Positions 12,123-24,600 of a stretch of 64,000 nt of DNA are shown here, piece by piece; position 1 is the first letter of the stretch; the number at the start of each line of letters is the position of its first letter. The translations under genes were made by a program, and so were the position numbers. The stretch is from Spirodela intermedia (Eukaryota; Streptophyta; Magnoliopsida; Alismatales; Araceae): assembly GCA_902729315.2 (NCBI GenBank), contig LR746264.1:11005878-11069877 (forward strand). Reading direction: 5' to 3'. Under the pieces are notes generated by a model that saw only the letters and a program-made list of their open reading frames with translations, made no database searches and was not told the origin of the DNA.

Positions 12123-13542
12123 CCACCGTAGTAGCTGGCAGAATGTCAGAGGGGTTTGCAGGGTGGTTCTTGGCTGGGCTTGCGCAGGAGGGCGGAGCAC
12201 AGATGGACGGACCTGCCCTCGAGAGCACCGGAGCGGCGGCCGACAAATGCCCCGCCGAGGAAGTACAGACACCACCACCTTGCAGGAAGGAGGGGGAGGA
12301 CGCGGGCTGGCGCGCACGCGTGGGTCGGATGTCTTCTTCCCTCTTCTTCTCTATTTATTATGCGCGTCAACTCTGCTAGTTGCTGTTCACTACGTCTGCG
12401 GATCGAGACGACCCGCCGGGAGAGCCTTCTTAGTCGAGCGGGGGGTCTGTTCATTGATTGACTTGTGACTGATTACTCCAACCCCCCTGAGAGAGGAGGT
12501 CTCTCTCTGTCTCCTTTCTACGAGAGAATTAATCAACCGCGAGATATTTCATCTGGACAGGGAATTGCGACCAGCGCTGACCCAGTAAAATATATGGATA
12601 CACATAGACACCTGGCGCTCGGTCAAAACCCGAGCTGAAGAAGCTTAGAGACCGACCACCCTTCACCGCCACCCACCAACCTTGTTAAATCGCCGAGAAA
12701 ACCAACCACTTGCTCCCAGTCCGAAAGTCAAAGTCTGCTCCTCCCCGAGCCCCGGGTTTTTCTTTCGAGTTTAGTGGTTCGTTGGGGAGCCGTTGCTCTC
12801 CGGGCCTTCAGAACAACGGATGTTTAAGCCGCCGTTCTACGGCGAGTAAACAAAAATAAAATCCACCCGCACGCTTTCCCACTCGTGCGTCGTCCTCGAG
12901 GGCGGCGCGGGCACGGCGTCGGATGACGCCGACATCCGCAGCCAGGCCTATCTGGACCAGCGGCGCAGTGGACCGGTCGTTCTCCCCCACGTGGACGAGC
13001 GCAAGCCGACGGAGGGGAGGTGACGGCTGGGACGGCGCAATTTTAAAGGAAGAAGAAGGAAGGATTTTTGAGACGCACGACGGGTGGACCGAGGGCCCAG
13101 CTCACTCGCCGCCGTCCTCTCCCTCCCCTCCCCACCCGCACGTGTCCTGCCTCTCAATCATTGACCCCCCCTCTTCTTCTTTCCTCCTCCCTCCTTCCTC
13201 CTCCGGCAGCCGGTGGCGCCCGCAGGCGGTTGGGGGCCCAGGGCAGGACCCGTCGGGATCGGGCCGTCCGATATTCCGCCGCCCCCCGCCCCACGAGCGC
13301 CCCACGCCCCTTCGAGTGAAATAATGGCGGAGAGAAGGGCCGCCGACTTCGGATGCCGGCCATCATCGCAATTGCCGCCGCTGCCTTCAAAATAATTAAA
13401 GACCCGGCCCGCCGCCCATCTTCCCCCTCCTCCGGCCTCTAAAAGAGCCCTCTGCACATGGGTGGAGAGCCCGGAGGGCGACCACTCCACTTCTGCGGTG
13501 CTCAGTAAATGCATACGCGCGCGTAATGAATCTCCTCGCCCA

Positions 13543-14178
13543 TCACGAAGCGACGGTCTTCGGCGGCAGCACGCCGGGAGCGGCGAGGCCCCGGCGACGA
13601 GTGCGAGCGCAGGTTATGCGACGCCCGGGTATAAATAGACACGCACATATTGACAGATCGAGAAAGAGAGAGCAGTGGGCATCATCCCAACCTGTGAGTC
13701 CGCTAAATGGGCCAGTCATTTTCGGACCTGATGTTGCCGCACGATGCCAGACCACATAGAAAATATAAATCCGAATAGGTTCCATGGAATCCCCATCGTG
13801 ATAACGTCGCAGGCGTATCTGCGGCCAACATCGCCAATTTCTGAGGAAAAAGGACGCAGAAGGTCTTGTCATCACTGAGCAGGGATGGCAGGCGGCAATT
13901 GCGTCCGTCCTGAAAAATCGCTCCTTAGATCGCTAAAATGAGAAGAATCAGAGATCGGAAGAGTTATCTCCCGACAGAAGGGGCATGGTCGGAGACCGCT
14001 GACGCCAAAAGGCGATCACCATAAAATAGGGGATAGCATCATACCCGTCTCTCTGGCATTTCAAGCAAAGTACGCGGTTGCCATTGGGCGAGACAACCCT
14101 GGCGTTCAGCTGCGTGCATATCCCACACTCCATCTCTTTCCAGGCCGATTCCGAAGAGTTTTCCCTACGCCGCGTCAT
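13543..14178 (-). other. Unassigned coding-like stretch with two CxxC pairs
   Basis: A minus-strand frame starts at an ATG at 14178. It contains MECGICTQLNARVV and then LCLKCQRDG, giving two CxxC pairs about 20 residues apart, which could bind zinc. A plausible donor (gtatga) follows, and an acceptor-like tttttcag near 13921 opens another long frame down to 13543. I do not recognise the product. There is no clear promoter or further exon, so it may be a gene fragment or chance. Confidence 0.2.
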
Positions 14179-16620
14179 TTTAGTTGTTCAGCGCTTAGCC
14201 TTTCCTGTCCCGGATCTGCATCGCCGGTGATGCCCCCTCGTAGCTGCAGTAAGGGCTCGCTCCTGAGATGCTGAGATGTTTATTACAAGGGCTCACCGAC
14301 AACCAGCTGGAAGAAAAAATATCAATTGAGGGAAGAAGGCAGCACCAGAGGCTCCAGATGCACCTCAAGTCGGAAGAAGAAACGGTGTAGTGCCCTCGTA
14401 CGCGTGAAAGGCGCCTGCCATAGACATCTCAGACTCTAGCTTTTCACTAAACAAATGACCGTGCTAGTCTTTCCATCATCTAAGCCGGCAGGAATTTTCT
14501 CGCGCACGTCAAATCATGACGCACGGAGAGGGTAATGGATGAAAACTGGGAACGGGACGCCCTGTATAGAGACGCTCGATGGGTATGGGTCTCTGACCTC
14601 GTAAAAATGAGAATCCAGGGCAATCCTGGGTCCGCTGCACTGGAAAATGAGAATGCTGGGCTGTAGGACAATCTCATCCTGAGGCGCGCACCATCACTCA
14701 CCCGTGGATAGACATACACCCAGGCCCTGCGGCACACCAAACCAGTTTAGAAGAAGCAAGAGTACTACATTCGGATTGCGCAGACCAAATGGAAGTTCCC
14801 AGCCGGAGAAAAAATAACTCGGAAATATCTAGTTGGCGTGTAGAGGGGAGTTTCGGAAATCACTCGGACTTCATCTATGAAAACTTTCGTCCATTTGAAA
14901 ATTTTTAGATTTCTTGGAGCTTACCCTGCTAAGCTGATACTCCTGAAGTTCTCTGTAAAGCTGTGCTGTCGTCTAACCAAATAATATCCTCGCTGGTCTC
15001 GCATCGGAATGTAAAAGAGGGTGATGGACCTTCAGAGGTGAATTATCGAAGAAGATCGTATCTGGTTTCGTGTGTAGGTACAATAAGTTCCCCCCAAGTC
15101 TTGTGCTCCCCACGAGTTCCCAGCTCCAATCTTTTCGGGTCTACAGTATGACGTCACCATACACCAAGAATTCTGAACTGTCGCCATCTTAAATACAGTC
15201 CTTTCTCTAGAATTATTCCGGCCATCGAACCGTCAGGAAGCGACATTTTCTGTGACTGAAAGGTTAGCTGAATGGCTGAACGTGCGTTCTTGTTGGTCAG
15301 TGATACTTTGTCGGCAGTTCAGTACCACAAGTCTATCTTCCGAGAGATATGGTGAGGAAAGTAAGTCTCAAAATTGAAATCAAGTCTGAAATCCAATGAG
15401 AGAAGCACTCCAGACTGCTCTCCGCGGGTCTGGGCAGAGAACGGCGCGGCGTTGCCGAGTCCACGGCGGCCGGCTTCTGGTTCTCGCCGGCGACTGTCTA
15501 ACTGAAATGGGTGCTCTTGAGAGACGATCTAAGTTTCACTGGCTGCTTCCATCATGATTTAGGAGATGTGCGGATATCCGTAGAAACTCCTCGTGCCCCT
15601 CCGCGGGCCGTATGAACGGTGAGACCGCTGTATGATCAATGAAAGGACCCTCCTTCACGCATTAACAACATAGGCGAACTCTCTCCCCAAACGATGGGAG
15701 AAAAACTCCCCGTATAATCTGCAGATCATCACAGAGTGCAGTCCCCTTCTTCTTTTTCTTCTACTCGCTTTCTCTTGCAGGATTTTGTTTTTGAGGCCGA
15801 AGGGATCGTCGCGTGAGCAGAGCCCACATTTACTGCTCTATTGGTGTCGGTAAGATCTCACCAGTAGATTATCTTCATCCAATCTTGATCACGCATCAAC
15901 GAAATCTGCGATCAACACAGGTGGGCATGCGACCCGGTGCGTATCTGGGTCAAATCAAAACGACGACAAGATGCAAAATATTTTGGAAGCAAGGCATGGC
16001 AATGGGATGATGCGCTCGAGATGAGAACGATCGCTACTGCCACCATATAACACAGTCGAGCAGATTACAAGCGCAATGAAAGGAAGCAAGCAAGTAAGCA
16101 GAGTAAGAACAAGCACGAGGAAAGGAAGGTCGGCTTCGAGTGCCCAGAGAGAATCCTTGAACGGGGACAGCTCCTCAGCCTTCTTTCCTCCCCTTCCCAG
16201 CAGCAGCAGCTGCTGCCGCCGCCAGCCCGCAGCCCGTGATGCTCTCCGTCTCTCCCCGCGGAGGGCGATGGGGAGACAGGCCAGAACGTGCTCGCCCCGT
16301 GGGCACCGTTAAGACTGCCGATGGATCCGACTGACGCCAGGGGGTCACGTGCTCCAACAATAGGGGGAGACCGAGAAATATCCTGTCCACGTGGAGGACC
16401 ATGGATGGAACACGTGTGCACCCCTGGGCCATATTCCAACGCATTGATGAGGGGCTCTTGTGACCGATATACCCTCCATCCTCGTGCAAAATTGCGTGTC
16501 GCCTCTGTGGCTTTCGTCTTCGTCCTATGAGGATGGAAGAGGGAGGGGTCTGGTCGGTCTGGGTTCCCGCGCCTCTTCCCCCCCTTCGTCTAACCAAGCC
16601 TCCCACTTCTTCTGACCCCC

Positions 16621-16644
16621 TCTCTCTCTCTCTCTCTCTCTCTC
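16621..16644 (+). repeat. (CT)n microsatellite in the DDB2 leader
   Basis: A pure CT dinucleotide run lies about 40 nt before the DDB2 start codon. Such pyrimidine stretches are common in plant 5' leaders. Here the run is also in frame with DDB2 (see findings). Confidence 0.9.
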
Positions 16645-16682
16645 CCCGCCCAATTCAACGGGCGGTTCTTCCCTCAGCTAGA

Positions 16683-19600
16683 ATGCCTTCTCTGACGAGG
16701 AGAAGGTCGTCGGCGTCTCCCGGCGGGGTCATCGTTCATGACGAGGAAGATACCTCGTCGTCGGAAGATGAGTCGTTGGATGGGGAGGTCGTCGTCGTGA
16801 CGGGAAGAAAGGGATCGACCCGGTTGGATGAGGACCCGAGGGTGGAGGTGGATGCAACGGTCTCAGTGAAGAAGACGAAGGCGGCGCCTATCACGCTCAG
16901 CCTGAAGAAAGTTTGCAAGGTGCGGTCCAGACGCCACAATCCCCTCCTAAACCCAGGAATGGGATGTTCCTCTACTTCACCCAATCCGGCCGGTCTCTTC
17001 TTTTCTTTTACGACGCTTCTGGCCGGAACGCATGCGCCATCCGTTGAATGCCGAAATGAATGCAGGTGTGCAAGGGGACGGGTCACGAAGCTGGTTTCAG
17101 AGGCGCCACCTACATCGACTGCCCCAAGAAGCCCTGCTTCTTGTGCAAGATGCCGGGTGAGCCGTTAGAATAACTACTGGCTTTCCATCCCTCATAACGC
17201 GGCGGTAACTCTTAGTTTGTCATAGTGGTTGCGCGGGCATATTTCGAAGGCTGTTTCCTCAACACCCATATTTCTTTTTGGTTTTCTCCACCGTTACGTG
17301 GACTAATCGCCTGGAACAATTCTCCTTCCTTCCTTCTTCCTCCTTTCCGCTCTTTTGCGTCCCAGTTTTTTTTTTTTTTTTAATCTCGACATTAAAGCTG
17401 CTCGTTCTACTGCAGGGCACACGACCATTTCATGTCCTCATCGAGCGGCAGTAGAGAATGGAGCCGTGCCTGCGCGAGACTCTCGAGGCGCTCAAACCCA
17501 TCTAGATTACGTGTTCAAGCGCCAGCTGAGGGCTAAAATCCCCGTGGTATGGACTTACCGATTTTTCTACAACTACTGACTAGAATCCTGTAACGCGCAT
17601 ATGGCTATTTACTTTTTCCGAGTCATTTCCTTTTTAAATAAACTAAATTTATTCTTAGGATGTGTCAATGCTGACCAGCATCTTAGACCTGTGCATATGG
17701 AGCAGTGGGGGCATCACTATGGGAAAAAAAAATAAAAACCGCTACTTGAGTTGCCATACTTTGCGTTTCATCAATTAGAATGTGCTTCTGGTCGAGGGTT
17801 CTAGCTTGAGAGCGTCCCAAGTGCAGTTACGCCAAACGTAGCTTAGTTGGTTCGGACAGCTAGCATCAGGAAGAGAAATATTGGGCCCAGCAGCTTCCAG
17901 AGTCCGCCTGAAATCTTTGGATTCCTTTGGTAAATTTTATGTAGGAATAATGAATAGCTCCTTCATCAATAACCAGTAATTCTGATTGTTCTCGACTGTG
18001 AACTCAAGCATATCAATCAGATCGTCATTAATGTCGTTGTTGTCCTTTCAGCTAAAACAATCTTTTGTGATTCCTGATCAAGTAGATTGTGGAGTCATCA
18101 AGCTTCACAGTCGGCGTGTTACATGTTTGGAGTTCCATCCAACAAAAAGCAGCATTCTTTTATCCGGTGATAAAGTATGCGTTGATTTGTCTATTTACTT
18201 TGCATTTTTATATGTTACTCGTTATCTGTCTGATGAAATCAATGTGTGTAAATTTTCTTCATCATCCAAAGAAAGGGCAACTTGGAATCTGGGACTATGG
18301 TAAACTACATGAGAAGACAGTTTACGGATCCGTCCACTCCTGCATATTGAACAACATGAAGTGAGGCCGGTTTTTTGTGTAGCTTACGCCATTTTAATAT
18401 TAGCTTATTAACGATATTTGCTAATTGGTGCCATTAATCTTTCAGGTTTAATCCATCAAATGATGTAATGCTTTATACATCATCGTCAGATGGAACTGTC
18501 TGTTACACTGACATTGAGACTGGAATTCCCCTTATTTTGATGGATCTTAATCCAAATGGATGGAATGTAATGCTTTTCTTCAACTGTCGGCTCTCCACAT
18601 ACATAAAAATGTGTGCTTATGTTTTACATAAAAAGTTATCGTCTTTCAACTTGATCATTGAATCAGTAATTGCTTGCCTTTTACAAGGAAGTGAAGGACA
18701 TTTTATGTTTCCTTTATTTTCTTCCTCTTTGTTGCTTGACAGTATATTTATTGCTTATCTCGACATTTAAAATGAGTAAATACCAATCTTTTAAAAGTTT
18801 TTTTTCCCTGCATATTTTCTTTCCATTTGTAAAACTTGAGTACGAGAATGGTCTTAGCCCGTCTGATGCCTGGACTTTACCTTAACAATATGCTTTAAAG
18901 TGATGGGATTTTTCATCCTTCTTGCAACATTTTCTACAAATACTTAGCCAAACCGAGGTATAATCCTTGACGGATTTTCTCATTCACGTATGGGTAATCG
19001 TCTTTTTCCCGTTGTGATTATCTTATCAAGAGGATTCCCGTGCATTTTTTCGTTTGAGGCGCCGGATTTATTTTCTGAAGTTCGTCTCTCTGTATCTTTT
19101 TAAATCTTTGAAACCTTAAAGACTGCATTTTTTCTATCTTACAATTTTTTGGCCATTATTTTTAGGGTCCTGCAAGCTGGAGGATGCTGTATGGGCTAGA
19201 TGTTCACCCAGAGAAGGGTCTTCTACTTGTGGCAGATAACTTTGGATATCTTTACTTGTGAGTGGATTTGATTCGCATATTTTCAGCTTTCCCACGTTCC
19301 TTATGAGAAGCTTCCTGTATTTTTTTAATGGTGGCATATTTTCTCTCTCTGTTTTCGTAACTAGTTTGGAGGCAATGCCACTGAAGAGTATGAATTGTTT
19401 TTAGCGATCTGTCTTCATCCTAGAATTGTCTACTAATCCGAATCAATATCAGTCGGTATTTGCGTGACTCTTTCATGTTACTTGGTTTCGACAAATCATG
19501 CGGCCATACTCCTGTTCTGACATACCTTGGTCTGTCATTCATTTTGATGAATCTGATGCTTCTTTTCTCTTTAATCTTTGGGCATCATCCAGTGTACATC

Positions 19601-21208
19601 TTTGTCTTAAAATGTTTCTAGGGTTGATATGCGATCCCAGAATCCAATTGGCGAGCCTCTGTTGATCCATAGGAAGGGTTCCAAGGTTGTTGGGCTCCAT
19701 TGCAACCCTCTTCAGCCTGACATTCTTATCAGTTGTGGAAACGATCACTTTGTGAGTTTTTAGACTGATCCATTTGATATGTTTAACATGATTTATTGAG
19801 GATTCTGCTGATGGATTAGAAGATGGTGACGGGATCATTTTCCTCTTTCCTCAGGCCCGTATCTGGGATGTGCGCCGATTAGAAGATGGGTCTTCCCTCG
19901 CTCATCTTGCCCATGGTCGCGTTGTAAACTCTGCGTATTTCTCCCCATTGAGCGGCAGCAAAATCCTTACCACCTCTCAGGATAACCGCATTCGAGTGTG
20001 GGATTCTATCTTTGGCAATTTGGAATCCCCGAGTAGAGAAATTGTTCACAGCCACGACTTCAACAGGCATTTGACTCCCTTCAAAGCCGAGTGGGACCCT
20101 AAGGTAGCTCGATCTATATATTTCAGACACATTCTCAATTCTTCTGTGTTTGCATGCGCATTTTTCCAACGTTACATGAAACCTTGTCTCTTATCATCCG
20201 GTACTTGGGCATCCAGGATCCTTCAGAGTCGCTGGCTGTTATTGGACGATACATCAGCGAGAATTATGATGGGGTGGCGCTACATCCAATTGATTTCATT
20301 GACACCACCACAGGGCAGCTTGTAGCTGAAGCGATACAACCAGACATCACGACCATAAGCCCTGTTAACAAGCCGCACCCTCGTGAAGATATTTTGGCGT
20401 CAGGGAGCTCCAGGTAAAAACTCTGCTGCGCTCCTTTCCACTTTTCCAGATGATTCTGACGTAAACAAGGTTTGGGGCTGTTGCGTGCAACTTTTAGAGA
20501 TAAACGTGCGTAAAAACATAAGGTAAAAAAGGGTTGCTGCGGGTTTGCTGCGGGTTTGCCCAAGTAAAAACATATGTGAGATGAACTAATCAAACCTCTG
20601 GAGGGTAGAAGACGAAGACTCGGCTGAGATCCTCTGATTTATTTAGGAAAGGGTCTTCCATAAGGTTTCAGATGCACCCGAGCAGCCCAAGTTTTCTTGC
20701 CTGGATATCGGATCTCGGTTGTCGTCGTATCACTCCCTGGTCGTGAACAAGAGAGAGAGGGATTCTTTAGTTAATGAATTCTCCCCCACTGTCTGATCAT
20801 ATCATTAGATTCCTGGAAAAACATTATTGAATATGATTACCTTATTTCTTTCTAACTGTGGCCTAAATGCTCCCATCTCTTGCTTCTGAGTGGGTTGCTA
20901 GGATTCCTTTGTCTCTTGGGTTTTTCCGGTTTTATTCAGCTTGGTTCTGCTATTTCTTGTTTACATGCCGTTTGTTGACTTGCATTATTTCCACCAGATC
21001 TCTCTTCATTTGGAAGCCCAAGGAGACTGCGGATTTCGATGAGCAGAGAAAGAGAAAGTCAGACTTCGTTTTCGTCAGACCGGAGAAGGATTCTAAGGGG
21101 GGGATGGATTGCGATAGCGATGATGATTTCGTTTCTGATCCCAAGGCAAAGAAACCCAAGGGGCACAAGGGTCGCAAGGTTAAACCCTCCGTGAGTTTAT
21201 TGTTGTAG
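16683..21208 (+). CDS. DDB2: DNA damage-binding protein 2 (UV-DDB2), WD40 repeat (556 aa, 11 exons)
   Basis: DDB2 recognises UV photolesions in the nucleus and, with DDB1-CUL4, starts global nucleotide excision repair. Exons are 16683-16919, 17066-17156, 17416-17546, 18052-18174, 18272-18360, 18446-18566, 19166-19257, 19622-19751, 19855-20103, 20217-20413 and 20998-21208. The acidic N-terminus is followed by a plant-type Cys region (C78, C81, C98) and a CCHC knuckle [14 protein letters not shown] (103-116). WD40 repeats begin near [14 protein letters not shown]. The DDB1-contact WDxR motif is in ARIWDVRRL, and [13 protein letters not shown] and [15 protein letters not shown] are near-invariant in plant DDB2. 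A charged Lys-rich tail ends the protein. Length agrees with Arabidopsis DDB2 (about 557). The C-terminus is uncertain: a gtgagt donor after codon PS at 21190 could join an exon at 21442-21471. Confidence 0.95.
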
Positions 21209-21387
21209 ACTGTTTCACGTTGGCCGTCATTTTGTCAGTTGACCGCGGGCACAAGCGTCTCGATGGCGCTAGGCGTGCCCCCCCGCCGTCGGCAGCGAAA
21301 CAGGCCCTGTATGGTATTTTGGCCTTTTGGTTTCTCAGACTTAATATTATTGGATTGGGAGCCTTTTCCGGTGAACATCAGCGAGCT

Positions 21388-21424
<37 letters not shown>

Positions 21425-21612
21425 GGTATGCTCATGTTCAGGAGTTGAATGTGAAGTTAAAACCTTTCTAAATTGATTTGAAACAAAGAAAAAAAACTTG
21501 TCCACCGGAATGCCGATCTATAGCAACAAATGATCATCAGGACTTTTCCATTCTTTATGAGATCCTCTTGTAGTAGTCGATCATGATGAGAGGCAAAACT
21601 TGTCCGAACCTC
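21209..21612. other. Short convergent gap between DDB2 and the carrier gene
   Basis: Only 404 bp separate the two stop codons. The gap contains a (CT)n tract at 21391-21421 followed by an acceptor-like ttcag at 21441, which could serve an alternative last DDB2 exon. In that case the stop codons would be about 140 bp apart. Both 3' UTRs must overlap or be very short. Confidence 0.6.
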
Positions 21613-24600
21613 TCAGGCGCCTAGTTTGTCTCGGTTCTCATCTATGAGCCTCTGGAGCTCCTTTTGACTGGCCTCGATTACCCCTTTCACGGCGTCAAAG
21701 GCAGTCAACCTGATGCTGCAATAGTTCAGGCATTCCAGGCAAGGAATGAGAGTAAAAGCTCGAGTTAGGCAGGAATCGGGAGCCGCACAGCCGAGGCAGA
21801 AGAGAAAACAAGTGACAGCGATAGACTTGTAATCTAAGAGGAAAAGACACACGGAGGACGGATGGGTGGAGATACCCGCTGTTTGGTAAGTTCTTCAATG
21901 CATTGGGAACAAAACCACGGTACAATCCGAGGGTGCCATCTCGTTCTAGAATGCCTGCAGGAACATGGAGAACCATTAACTAGGATCTAAAAGCAGAGTC
22001 ATCGGGGTCAATCTTATAGCGTTGACTATGCTCTCTGGAGACGACAAAAAAGGTCATTGAGAAGATGAAAGAAAATTAACCAATGTGAAAGGTCAACTTG
22101 TTGAGATTAAACCCACACTGATCCGTACAAATAATGAGTCAGCTGCATGTAGATTAAATTTTACCGGTAAAAGCCTCCAGAACATTGCCATATGGCGAAT
22201 TCCTCATTTGCATCTGCCTACGTATAGTGTCCAGAGGGTAGCACATAAGAGTAGCAAGTGTTGCAGACACCAATGCGGTTGCAAGAGATGTTTCTGGTCT
22301 ATTTCGATGCTTCTCTGGGACCGATTTCTTCACCCTGATATGATACGAAACTATTTAGTATATCGAAGATCATCACAAACTGTCCAGTGGAAAACACACA
22401 CACCCACAGGGATGAAGATTCAGAAGAAAAAAGCATGAAGATTACAAGTCAAAGATGCAAAAGTTCACAGCAATGTATGGAGCTATTCCGATAAGCGACG
22501 GACCAAGCCCAGCATGAAATGAGGCAATTCCTTCTTCTCTTAGCATGCTCAATGCGACCTGAAAATAAACAGTCGTCTTACTACATGTACCAAAACATTA
22601 ATAGAAAGCTATTTTCCAAAATGGGTCTCCATGCCTGAGACATCGTTCTGCATCCAGGTTCCAAAGCTAGCCTGAGCCTCAATACGTCCAAAGGATATGT
22701 GACCTACAACACAATAAGAAATGAAATTTCCAGTCAAAATCATGACAAGTGTACGGTATTTTTACCACAAATGCTCATGTTATGATCATCGTCACTGTCA
22801 CAGAGCCTTTGCACAACAGCCGGAGTCTCCAAGGTCTAGGGATCTTGTACTAGTCAACTTTCCACCTGATGTGAACCCCATTCCTCTAAAAGCCCCGGGG
22901 GGCGCCAGTTTGGCTGGTACAGGGCCAATTCTTCTAATTCCAAATATTTAAAAGCCCAGAGGGGCGCCAGTCATATGGCTAATGAATTTTTACAAGCACA
23001 ATGTGGTCATTTCACAAAGCCGAACAATATGAAACAGAGACACGAGGGGTTTGTGTGTGTGTGTGCGTGTGCGTGTGTGTGTGAGAGAGAGAGAGATCGT
23101 GGACTTTAGATATTAAAAGACTCACAAGAGTGGATGTCATCCCAGCACATGCCCCTGCAGCCAGTCTCCCAAGAACAGAGATTTCCCCATCCTTTCTCTT
23201 GAAAATTTTCTGAGACAGGAATTAACGAAAGCTGAAATGCTAACAGATATGGTCAAATAAATGAATTGATTACTGGCACTGAAACTCCGTTTAATATCGA
23301 CTTAATACCTTGTAGATTTCATAAGAGAACAGCTGCACAGCGCTATAAGGAATGACACGGATCACCTAGAAAAATCTTTGGTAATTAGTTAGAATTTAAA
23401 TGATTTTAATCCACTACTCTACAAGACATAACAGCTCGAATATAAACGGTTTTAAGAAACCTGTGGAAGATTTCCTTTCCAATAACCTCTGATACCTTCC
23501 TCCTTTCCGATCAGTGAAACAGCCTGGAATAGACAGCAGTTCATCTAAAAAATGGAGAAATAACCGTATACCACAAAACCACAAATAGTTCAGATATTGT
23601 TGGGCTCATTTCATTGGCCACTTGAAATCAGGACTGGCAAGTATAAACTGAGTTTCAAATAGCCCTTTAAACTTGTAGTGACGAATTTATTAGACAGATG
23701 TATTCCATAATCAATGTCCTCCGTTAGCCCATCTGATTCTTCTAAAATCATGTAGCATTGATGAAACTGAATCCAAACAGCCATAAATAAATTGTTTCAC
23801 CCTAAAAGGCGATTGAAGAAAAATGAGATCAACCAGTGTTTTTAGGACCGAGATTTCCAAAGTAGTAATGTTTTTTAATTCAATGTTGATGCTTGGACTT
23901 TCACAGAAATAATGATGGGACATCCATGTTTGGAGAAGAGGAGAGCCAAAGAAAGATACGTGGTAAGTTTTGATGCTCATCACCATTAATGAGGTAATAT
24001 ACTCACTAAAAAACTAATGAAGAGCGGCTTCTAAATGGCAGAGAATAAGCTTCTGCATAGGGTGATGGATTGAAGATTCAATGGTTCAACATCAACCACA
24101 CATATACAGAGCGAGGCAGTCAAAACTAAAACAAGAATTACAAAGCGCAATACCACTCAAACCTAATTTTCACTAAATGCGTGTTCTACTTGAATCTATT
24201 TGAGATGAAAACGGTGAGCAAAAGTCACAGAGTTGGGATTTCAAATGAACTAAGAGAACGTGTTAAGCTCTATGAACATCAGCCAACCTCGATTTTTGCA
24301 TGAACAGAACAGTCATAACAGGCCTTTAATTTTTTTCACAAAATTCATTTTATTTTTTCTTTCAGTCTGGTTCTCCATGTACTTTTGGAAAGAAAGATCG
24401 TTTTCGTTTCGCGATCAGATGGAAAGATCTTTTATCATGATTTAAGTTTCTATTAAATGTTTTAAATTTCACTTTGTTTCACTGAACTGTGGCTTCCAAT
24501 TACTGAGAAAAGTAAAGGAAAATCCTCATTACTGCAGAGCCAGATATAGCTAATTAATAGGCGAGTGTTGCTCATAATTCATGGCATTTCCCCGGGAAAC

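Larger units (their letters stand above)
11618..16682. other. Divergent intergenic region between CYP90A and DDB2
   Basis: About 5 kb separates two divergent genes. The P450-proximal part (11.6-13.5 kb) is GC-rich, with many chance frames on both strands and a TATA-like run tctatatatctatctc at about 11985-12003. The middle (13.5-14.2 kb) holds a Cys-containing minus-strand frame noted separately. From 14.2 to 16.0 kb I see no coding signal. The DDB2-proximal end carries a (CT)n tract at 16621-16644, within the probable 5' leader. A TGACGTCA palindrome lies at 15149-15156. Confidence 0.45.

Noticed and set aside
17838-17900. tRNA-like A-box (tagcttagttggtt)
   Set aside because: No B-box (GGTTCGA-type) follows at a suitable distance and no cloverleaf can be drawn; it lies in a DDB2 intron.
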